From: Cyclobacteriaceae bacterium
GTDB taxonomy: Bacteria > Bacteroidota > Bacteroidia > Cytophagales > Cyclobacteriaceae
DNA length: 12,050 nt
Direction: 5' to 3'
NCBI GenBank assembly: GCA_029882675.1
Contig: JAOUKJ010000073.1
Span: 1 to 12,050 of the forward strand
Part shown: positions 1 to 5,589 of the stretch, one piece after another
Numbering within the stretch: the first letter of the stretch is position 1
How the letters are laid out: each line of letters starts with the position of its first letter
Program-made: the position numbers and the translations under genes
The notes under the pieces: generated by a model
What the model was told of the DNA's origin: nothing
The model's input: the letters and a program-made list of their open reading frames with translations, nothing else
Database searches by the model: none

Positions 1-1
1 G

Positions 2-1795
2 ACCATAAAACTAAAAAGCGACAAACCAGTTTGGGGAGCTAAAGTGAAAATAGTATATGGCCGGGGGGAGCAGTATTATGAGGTGTTAAATTCAAGGGGA
101 TATAAGTCATCCGGCTCTACCCTGGTTCATTTTGGATTAAACGAAACAAATCGCATTGATAGTTTGTGTGTGTTTTGGCCTGACGGAACCCGCACGGCCA
201 TTGAAAATGTTTTGGCAGACCGACAGATGGTGATCGAACAGAGTCATACGGGTAATAACACCAATCAGGCTGTTCAGGTGAGTGCACCTTACCGCTTATT
301 CAAAGAGGTTACTGGTCAGAGAGGATTATTATACCGGCATGCCGAAAAAGCTTTTGATGATTTTAAATATGGACCCTTACTGCCTCACAAACTTTCCGGT
401 TTAGGCCCATTTATCAGTCAGGGAGACGTGAATGGAGATGGAATGAATGATATTTTTGTTGGCGGGGAGGCATTTAAGTCAGGAGTATTTTTTGTCCGGG
501 AGGAAAAGGGAAGCTTTAAACAACAGGACTTGAACCTTGACGCCACCAATGAGGATATGGGATCACTGTTGTTCGATGCGGATGGTGATGGTGATCAGGA
601 TCTTTATGTTGTAAGCGGGAGCAATGAATTTAAGGCCAGATCGGCCTATACAGACCGCTTGTATGTGAATGATGGCCGGGGGAATTATAGCAGGGCCTTT
701 GATGCCCTGCCTCAGGCCTTTGAAAGCGGATCTGTGGTGGAAGGAATAGATTTTGATCGGGATGGCGATACTGATCTTTTTGTGGGAGGACGACAAAAAC
801 CTTTCAGGTACCCTTCACCAGCATCAAGTTTCTTGCTGAGGAATGACAGTAAAGAAAAGGACAAACCAAAATTCACTGATGTAACAAAAGAGATGGCCCC
901 GGAGTTGCCGGACATTGGCATGGTGACAGACGCTATTTGGGCAGACTACGATAATGACCAGGACGATGACCTGATCATCACCGGTGAGTGGATGGGCATT
1001 TATGTGTTTGAAAATGATAAAGGGAAGTTCAGGAATGTAACGAAAGATATTATCCCTCCGCAACTGGAAGGGTGGTATAATTGCATCGTTGCAGCTGATT
1101 TTGATCAAGATGGAGACCTGGATCTGGTGGCAGGAAACAGAGGAGGGAATTACCAAAATGAAGTATCGGTACGAAATCCGCTTGAATTATTTTATGGTGA
1201 TTTTGATCTTAACGGTCGTGAAGATGTTGTGTGTAGTTATTCCCGCGATGGTGTCAGATATCCGTTGCACGACCGTGACATAAGCGCTTTGCAGATACCT
1301 TCCTTAACGACCAGATTCCCAACCTATCAGTCCTTTGCAACGGCCTCTTTTGAGGAAATCTATGGTAAAGAAAGCCTGATGACATCCATTTACCTTAAAG
1401 CGCATAACTTTCAATCAATTTACCTGGAAAACAGGGGAAAGGATCATGGATTTATTACACACCCTTTACCCATCGAGGCTCAATTTTCAGCAATAAATGA
1501 TATTGTGATTATAGATGTGGACAATGATGGCATGAAAGATATGATCATAGCGGGTAATAATTACGATGTAGAGGTAAGAGTACCTGGAAATGACGCGGGT
1601 ATTGGATTGGTATTAATTAATAAGGGTAACAATGAATTTGCAGCGTTGGATGCGATGGGGAGTGGCTTATTTTTGAATGAAAACGTAAGGGATCTTGAGA
1701 TTATGGCTGTGGGTGAAGAGAAATGGCTTGTTGCAATGGTAAATAATGGAATGATGAGGGTGTTTAAGTTGGGGCACTTTGGTTCAGTTCATTAA
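2..1795 (+). CDS. ASPIC/UnbV and FG-GAP/VCBS repeat protein, 5'-partial
   Basis: The reading frame is open from base 2, and the first start-like codon (GTG at 44) lies inside a conserved domain, so the gene begins upstream; 597 residues are visible. Residues 1 to about 67 match the C-terminal part of an ASPIC/UnbV domain (GAKVKIVYGRG, GYKSSGS, HFGL, WPDGTR). Seven calcium-loop-like FG-GAP/VCBS motifs follow, beginning at residues 142 (DVNGDG), 192 (DADGDG), 250 (DFDRDG), 315 (DYDNDQ), 366 (DFDQDG), 400 (DFDLNG) and 505 (DVDNDG). They suggest a beta-propeller. In the family, such proteins are exported CRTAC1-like proteins of about 1000-1200 residues with an N-terminal propeller that would lie outside this window. 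They are often found near SusC/SusD genes, as here, though those are 6.6 kb away on the other strand. Substrate and exact role are unknown. No type IX secretion C-terminal domain is recognisable at the C-terminus. Confidence 0.9.
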   Translation, partial: TIKLKSDKPVWGAKVKIVYGRGEQYYEVLNSRGYKSSGSTLVHFGLNETNRIDSLCVFWPDGTRTAIENVLADRQMVIEQSHTGNNTNQAVQVSAPYRLFKEVTGQRGLLYRHAEKAFDDFKYGPLLPHKLSGLGPFISQGDVNGDGMNDIFVGGEAFKSGVFFVREEKGSFKQQDLNLDATNEDMGSLLFDADGDGDQDLYVVSGSNEFKARSAYTDRLYVNDGRGNYSRAFDALPQAFESGSVVEGIDFDRDGDTDLFVGGRQKPFRYPSPASSFLLRNDSKEKDKPKFTDVTKEMAPELPDIGMVTDAIWADYDNDQDDDLIITGEWMGIYVFENDKGKFRNVTKDIIPPQLEGWYNCIVAADFDQDGDLDLVAGNRGGNYQNEVSVRNPLELFYGDFDLNGREDVVCSYSRDGVRYPLHDRDISALQIPSLTTRFPTYQSFATASFEEIYGKESLMTSIYLKAHNFQSIYLENRGKDHGFITHPLPIEAQFSAINDIVIIDVDNDGMKDMIIAGNNYDVEVRVPGNDAGIGLVLINKGNNEFAALDAMGSGLFLNENVRDLEIMAVGEEKWLVAMVNNGMMRVFKLGHFGSVH

Positions 1796-1796
1796 T

Positions 1797-1856
1797 CCAA
1801 TGTTGCTGCCAAAAACAGCGCGCAGGTTTTTACTGCACGCCCTAATAATATATTGG
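1797..1856. other. Imperfect hairpin region between the VCBS gene and lysC
   Basis: GCGCGCAG at 1818-1825 pairs with CTGCACGC at 1833-1840 (one mismatch, seven-base loop). CCAATGT at 1797-1803 can pair with ATATTGG at 1850-1856 around it, with one G-U pair. GCTG at 1805-1808 can alternatively pair with CAGC at 1816-1819, which would compete with the main hairpin. The plus-strand hairpin is not followed by a T-tract. Read on the minus strand, it is followed by TGTTTTT, terminator-like, but no minus-strand gene feeds into it. It may be a weak 3' end for the VCBS gene or merely chance structure. Confidence 0.35.
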
Positions 1857-1869
1857 CCGGAAAATGAGC

Positions 1870-1878
1870 AGGAGGTGA
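1870..1878 (+). promoter_or_regulatory. Perfect Shine-Dalgarno sequence ahead of an alternative lysC start
   Basis: AGGAGGTGA matches the consensus anti-Shine-Dalgarno complement at all nine positions and sits six bases before the ATG at 1885. That ATG is in frame with lysC and would add 25 mostly hydrophobic residues (YYFILIFISNF core) before the expected start at 1960. Such sites are uncommon in Bacteroidota, so the match is notable. It is unclear whether it is used. Confidence 0.5.
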
Positions 1879-1928
1879 AAATAAATGGTATATTCCTTTC
1901 CGTATTATTTCATTTTAATTTTTATATC

Positions 1929-1936
1929 TAATTTTG
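1929..1936 (+). promoter_or_regulatory. Bacteroidota-type -7 box candidate for lysC
   Basis: TAATTTTG is an exact match to the Bacteroidota -7 consensus TAnnTTTG and ends 23 bases before the ATG at 1960. The -33 element is poor: TTTC at 1908-1911, 17 bases upstream, is the best candidate. If active, transcripts would begin around 1940-1945, downstream of the ATG at 1885, which would favour the start at 1960. The region is AT-rich, so chance matches are possible. Confidence 0.35.
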
Positions 1937-1959
1937 CACTTCAAATAAAACAAAGAATA

Positions 1960-3282
1960 ATGTTGGTATTAAAATTTGGAGGCACCTCCGTTGGTTTGCC
2001 TGAGCGGATGCATAAGGTGGCCAGACTGATTACCCAGGATGAAGAACGGAAAATAGTAGTCTTGAGCGCAGTATCAGGCACAACCAATTCATTGGTGGAA
2101 TTATGTGATGCACTTTATGCGAAGAAAACCGATAAGGCTAATGAACTGGTTTATACGTTGGAAAACAAGTATAACGTTTTTATAGGTGGCCTTTACGCTA
2201 AAGCTGAATTTAAAACCAAGGCTGCCCGTTTTTTAAGTGATAAATTTGTGGAATTGCGCAAATTCACCGAAAAGCCGTTTACGGAAAAGGAAGAGAAGGA
2301 AATCCTCGCCCAGGGGGAAGTGATTTCCACCTATTTGTTTCATCAATACCTTCATGAGGCGGGCATTTCATCTGTTCTTCTTGATTCCCTGGAGTTTATG
2401 AAGACCGATGAATCGGACGAACCCGATATGGAATATATTACGGACAGGCTCCGCGCCACATTGGCAAAATACCCTAACGAGCAACTTTTTATTGCACAAG
2501 GCTATATCTGCCTGAACCGTCAGGGTGAAGTAGATAATTTAAAACGGGGTGGGAGTGATTACAGCGCATCCCTGATTGGAGCAGGAGCAGGTGTGGAGGA
2601 AATACAGATATGGACTGATATTGATGGAATGCATAACAACGATCCAAGGATAGTGGAAAAGACTTATCCGGTGGCTGAGTTGTCTTTCGATGAGGCAGCG
2701 GAGTTGGCTTATTTTGGGGCAAAAATACTGCATCCATCATCCATACTTCCGGCTCAGAAATATAATATTCCCGTGCGTTTGAAAAGTACGCTTGACGAAG
2801 AAGCTCCCGGTACACTGATCAGTAAAAAAATCATGACCGATTCGGTGAAAGCCATTGCTGTGAAAGATGGTATTACGGCCATCAAGGTCAAATCCAGTCG
2901 GATGTTACTGGCGCATGGCTTTCTGCGCCGACTATTCGAGGTGTTCGAACGTTATGAAACATCAATAGACATGGTGACTACCTCAGAGGTGGCCGTTTCC
3001 CTTACCATTGATTATACAAAAAATCTGGACAAAATCATTGATGAACTGGAGAATTTTGGTTTTGTGGAGGTAGATAAAGACCTGTCTATTATTTGTATTG
3101 TGGGAAATATGGTCAGTGAGCAAAAAGGGGTGGTGCGTAAGATATTCAATGCACTTTCCGATATTCCAATACGTATGGTTTCATACGGAGGTAGCCGTTT
3201 TAATATCAGTATGGTTATAGAGAGGGGCTACAAAGCGGAGGCGTTGAATAATTTGAATACCGGGCTATTTGAAAAATTGTAG
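1960..3282 (+). CDS. lysC: Aspartate kinase, monofunctional, LysC type
   Basis: The protein phosphorylates aspartate to 4-phospho-aspartate, the first step toward lysine, threonine, methionine and diaminopimelate, in the cytoplasm. The product is 440 residues, normal for a monofunctional aspartate kinase. The kinase signature KFGGTSVG is at residues 5-12, the substrate/ATP region RGGSDYSAS at 196-204 and WTDIDGMHNNDPR at 218-230. Two ACT regulatory domains lie at about 297-352 and 373-430. The first (MLLAHGFLRRLFEVFERY...IDMVTTSEVAVSLTID) closely resembles the lysine-binding ACT of E. coli LysC, so lysine feedback inhibition is inferred. There is no fused homoserine dehydrogenase. I chose ATG 1960 because the family begins a few residues before KFGGTS; the frame stays open to ATG 1885, which has a perfect Shine-Dalgarno but adds an AT-rich, hydrophobic, non-conserved 25-residue extension. 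No other amino-acid biosynthesis gene is adjacent. Confidence 0.93.
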   Translation: MLVLKFGGTSVGLPERMHKVARLITQDEERKIVVLSAVSGTTNSLVELCDALYAKKTDKANELVYTLENKYNVFIGGLYAKAEFKTKAARFLSDKFVELRKFTEKPFTEKEEKEILAQGEVISTYLFHQYLHEAGISSVLLDSLEFMKTDESDEPDMEYITDRLRATLAKYPNEQLFIAQGYICLNRQGEVDNLKRGGSDYSASLIGAGAGVEEIQIWTDIDGMHNNDPRIVEKTYPVAELSFDEAAELAYFGAKILHPSSILPAQKYNIPVRLKSTLDEEAPGTLISKKIMTDSVKAIAVKDGITAIKVKSSRMLLAHGFLRRLFEVFERYETSIDMVTTSEVAVSLTIDYTKNLDKIIDELENFGFVEVDKDLSIICIVGNMVSEQKGVVRKIFNALSDIPIRMVSYGGSRFNISMVIERGYKAEALNNLNTGLFEKL

Positions 3283-3308
3283 TTTGATATATAGTTTCAA
3301 ACTCAATT
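3275..3308. terminator. Weak AT-rich hairpin between convergent lysC and mscS-like genes
   Basis: AATTG (3275-3279) plus AGTTTGA (3281-3287) pairs with TCAAACTCAATT (3297-3308): 12 base pairs with one bulged T at 3280 and a nine-base loop. It overlaps the lysC stop codon and lies in the 49-base gap between two convergent genes, where a shared terminator is expected. No long T-run follows on either strand and the stem is AT-rich, so its strength is doubtful. Confidence 0.35.
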
Positions 3309-3331
3309 GTGAAAATATAACGTTGCAGTAT

Positions 3332-3838
3332 TTATTCCAACATCTGAATGGGCTTTTGTAACATCAGATTGTTGGGATATACTACTATTTCCCCTGTTTT
3401 CATTTTGATACGGGTTGAAAACATGGTGATGTCTATAATAATGCCCTGAATGGAGTTGTCACCATCAATAATATGAATGTGCGATCCAATTCTGAAGGGG
3501 AAGTTGAAGAAGAGGATAACGGCGGCAGTTATGTTACTAATAATGGACCAGGTTGCAAAAAGGCCAACACCCACTACTGCAAAAAAACTGGTAAAGTAGA
3601 GCGAAAGACCTTCAAAAGTAACTTCCCAAACCAGGGCCAGTAAGGTGAAAAAAATCAAAACAAAAAACAGACTCGCTAGCTTGATAACATAGAGTTTTCG
3701 GGTGACTGCAAATTCGTTTTTTTCCGCATGGCGAGAGATGAAACGTGTAATGAGCCACCGGAAGGATAAAAAAAACAAGGCCAATACAAGGCTGATTACC
3801 ACCCTGACGTTGACTTCAATAGGGATGTTTTCGATCAT
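3332..3838 (-). CDS. Small MscS-family mechanosensitive channel protein
   Basis: The 168-residue product is an inner-membrane protein with predicted membrane segments at about 11-30, 50-70 and 83-111. The third carries a Gly/Ala-rich stretch (AVVGVGLFATWSIISNITAA) like the pore-lining TM3 of MscS. Residues 112-164 match the MscS beta-domain (FNFPFRIGSHI, FSTRIKMKTGEIVVYPNN, compare FSTTMRTADGKIIVIPNG in E. coli MscS). The protein ends there, so the alpha/beta cytoplasmic cage of E. coli MscS (286 residues) is missing. Short MscS-like proteins are known in bacteria, so this may be a complete minimal form, not a pseudogene. The likely role is release of solutes during osmotic downshock or another ion-conducting function; whether it gates on its own cannot be told. 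It is convergent with lysC and divergent from the formate dehydrogenase genes. No Shine-Dalgarno precedes the ATG at 3838. Confidence 0.85.
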   Translation of the reverse strand: MIENIPIEVNVRVVISLVLALFFLSFRWLITRFISRHAEKNEFAVTRKLYVIKLASLFFVLIFFTLLALVWEVTFEGLSLYFTSFFAVVGVGLFATWSIISNITAAVILFFNFPFRIGSHIHIIDGDNSIQGIIIDITMFSTRIKMKTGEIVVYPNNLMLQKPIQMLE

Positions 3839-3842
3839 GCTA

Positions 3843-3850
3843 CAAAACTA
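3843..3850 (-). promoter_or_regulatory. -7-like box upstream of the MscS-like gene
   Basis: Read on the minus strand, TAGTTTTG matches TAnnTTTG exactly and ends only four bases before the ATG at 3838. A transcript from it would be leaderless or nearly so. No clear -33 element is visible, so this is a weak candidate. Confidence 0.25.
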
Positions 3851-3918
3851 AGTGAAAGGGATATAAATCACTAATCTTAATCTTCATCACCGATATTTTT
3901 TTTGACGCCATATTTTTT

Positions 3919-3931
3919 GGTTAATTTAACC
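3919..3931. promoter_or_regulatory. Palindrome upstream of the formate dehydrogenase operon
   Basis: GGTTAATTTAACC is a perfect six-base inverted repeat around a single central T, 17 bases before the fdsB-like ATG. It lies in the 110-base divergent gap shared with the MscS-like gene, where a regulator could bind. No regulator gene is adjacent and no second copy was noticed, so the operator role is a guess. The rest of the gap is AT-rich, with T-runs at 3896-3903 and 3913-3918 but no convincing promoter for the plus strand. Confidence 0.3.
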
Positions 3932-3948
3932 CCGGAAAATCAATTATA

Positions 3949-5589
3949 ATGTCAAAAAATTTAAGTGCGCTTTCCGCAAAAAAGGGTTTAAAGGACGGTT
4001 TGTTTGAACGGTTTGCTGAGTTGTCGGGGGCAAATGGTACTGTGGGGCAGGAAGAGTTAAAAGGCCTGGCCCAAGAGTACCTGATCGGTAGTGCAAATAC
4101 ATACGGGACGGTATCATTTTATGATTTTCTAAATCCCGGCAATAAAAAAATATATATCTGTAATGGCTCTGCCTGTATGATGTCGGGCAAACAGGTGTTT
4201 TTGCAAAAGGAGATCAGTGATCATTTTAGGGAAGATGAAATAGGGGAGGTGTCCTGTCTGGGGAGGTGTTATGAAAATGGTGCCTATCAATATGAAAATA
4301 AAAATTATTCCGGGGGGACTTTCCAGGATAAAGCTGAAAATAATGCAGATGGGGGTTATACAGTGTCAGGTAAAGGAGCTGTTATTTTAACTTCCGGGTT
4401 TTCAGATATCACATCATATTACGAATCCCTTGTAAAGTGGCTGAAAGAAGACCCGGTGAGATTGCTTAAGGAGATTAAAAAGTCGGGACTGCGGGGTCGT
4501 GGAGGAGCAGGTTTTCCTGTTGGACTAAAGTTGGAAACCTGCCATAACCAGAAAAGCGAGGAAAAATACCTGGTCTGTAATGCAGATGAAGGAGATCCTG
4601 GCGCTTATACAGACCGTTATATTCTGGAACGCCAGCCACATGCCTTGATTTATGGAATGATTGTGGGCGCCTTCGTTGCTGGTGCAGGAATGGGTATTAT
4701 ATATATCCGCGCGGAATATCCCGAAGCCTGCGCTGTGGTTGAGAAAGTTTTATCAGACCTCAGAAACGAAGGTGTGTTGGGAGTTAATATATTGGGTAGC
4801 TCCTTTTCTTTTGACATTAAGCTCATCAGGGCAGCGGGATCGTATGTTTGCGGGGAAGAAACCGCCTTACTCAATTCAATTGAAGGGCAACGGCCTGAGG
4901 TCAGGGTGAGGCCACCCTACCCTGCAATTGAAGGGTTGTTCGGGAAACCTACTTTGGTGAATAATGTAGAAACCCTTGCAAGCCTCAAATATATCGTGGA
5001 AAATGGCGGTTCTGCCTTTGCAAATACCGGCACAAAAACGTCTACAGGAACAAAGCTGATTTGCCTCGATAGCTTTTTTAATCACCCGGGTGTGTTTGAA
5101 GTAGAAATGGGCACGCCGCTGGCAGTGGTTGTATATGAATTGGGCGGTGGTTTCAGAACGAAGGTAAAAGCTTTGCATATCGGAGGTCCCCTGGGGGGTA
5201 TTGTGCCAGTTCACAAAATAGATTCACTTCATGTCGATTTCGAATCGTTTAAAGATCAGGGATTCTTATTGGGACATGGATCAATAGTTTCTATTCCTGA
5301 TTCATTCCCCATGATAAAATACCTTTCTCATTTGTTTGAATTTACGGCAAAGGAGAGCTGTGGAAAATGTTTCCCCTGTCGTCTGGGCTCCCAAAGGGGC
5401 TATGAGTTATTAGAGAAGGCGCAGCATGAAGGGCTGGATATAGATCACATCCTTTTTGACGACCTTTTGGATACACTTGAAAAGGGTTCGTTATGTGCAT
5501 TGGGCGGCGGGCTTCCCCTTCCGGTTAAAAATGCGTTAAATTATTTTGGAGAGGAATTGTCACCTTATTTTAAGGAGAGCGGGATATGA
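3949..5589 (+). CDS. fdsB: NAD-dependent formate dehydrogenase, fused NuoE/NuoF-like diaphorase subunit
   Basis: This 546-residue subunit should accept electrons from the catalytic subunit encoded next and reduce NAD+ at an FMN site in the cytoplasm. Residues 1-65 resemble the NuoE helical bundle (YGTVSFYDFL at 52-61), and 66-125 its thioredoxin-like [2Fe-2S] domain with C71, C76, C103 and C107 (Cx4C...CLGRC). Residues about 145-546 are NuoF-like: FMN/NADH loop RGRGGAGFP (182-190), NADEGDPGAYTDR (211-223), GSYVCGEETALLNSIEG (297-313), and [4Fe-4S] ligands C471, C474, C477 and C516. Most soluble FDHs encode the NuoE-like (FdsG) and NuoF-like (FdsB) parts separately; here they are one chain, as in HoxF of NAD-reducing hydrogenases. 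All cofactor ligands are present, so it should be functional. HoxF-type hydrogenase is excluded by the partner gene. The ATG has no Shine-Dalgarno; its stop overlaps the next start by four bases. Confidence 0.92.
   Translation: MSKNLSALSAKKGLKDGLFERFAELSGANGTVGQEELKGLAQEYLIGSANTYGTVSFYDFLNPGNKKIYICNGSACMMSGKQVFLQKEISDHFREDEIGEVSCLGRCYENGAYQYENKNYSGGTFQDKAENNADGGYTVSGKGAVILTSGFSDITSYYESLVKWLKEDPVRLLKEIKKSGLRGRGGAGFPVGLKLETCHNQKSEEKYLVCNADEGDPGAYTDRYILERQPHALIYGMIVGAFVAGAGMGIIYIRAEYPEACAVVEKVLSDLRNEGVLGVNILGSSFSFDIKLIRAAGSYVCGEETALLNSIEGQRPEVRVRPPYPAIEGLFGKPTLVNNVETLASLKYIVENGGSAFANTGTKTSTGTKLICLDSFFNHPGVFEVEMGTPLAVVVYELGGGFRTKVKALHIGGPLGGIVPVHKIDSLHVDFESFKDQGFLLGHGSIVSIPDSFPMIKYLSHLFEFTAKESCGKCFPCRLGSQRGYELLEKAQHEGLDIDHILFDDLLDTLEKGSLCALGGGLPLPVKNALNYFGEELSPYFKESGI
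5571..5577 (+). promoter_or_regulatory. Shine-Dalgarno site for the formate dehydrogenase catalytic gene
   Basis: TAAGGAG lies eight bases before ATG 5586, within the end of the preceding gene. Together with the ATGA stop/start overlap it indicates translational coupling and supports this start codon. Confidence 0.65.

Noticed and set aside
44..46. GTG as the start of the VCBS-type gene
   Set aside because: The 14 codons before it are open and continue the ASPIC/UnbV domain, so it is an internal valine codon.
824..1156. 110-codon open frame on the minus strand
   Set aside because: It is antisense to the Asp-rich repeats of the VCBS gene; repeated GAT codons read as ATC (Ile) on the other strand and keep the frame open.
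1864..1878. Tiny ORF (MSRR) as an attenuator leader peptide
   Set aside because: Four residues with no lysine, threonine or methionine run; its stop merely overlaps the Shine-Dalgarno site.
4876..5214. 112-codon open frame on the minus strand
   Set aside because: It is antisense to conserved NuoF sequence and has no family resemblance or start signal.
5586..5589. Possible frameshift joining the two formate dehydrogenase genes
   Set aside because: The ATGA overlap is a normal stop/start coupling: the first protein ends after a full NuoF domain and the second starts with its own complete ferredoxin domain and a Shine-Dalgarno site.
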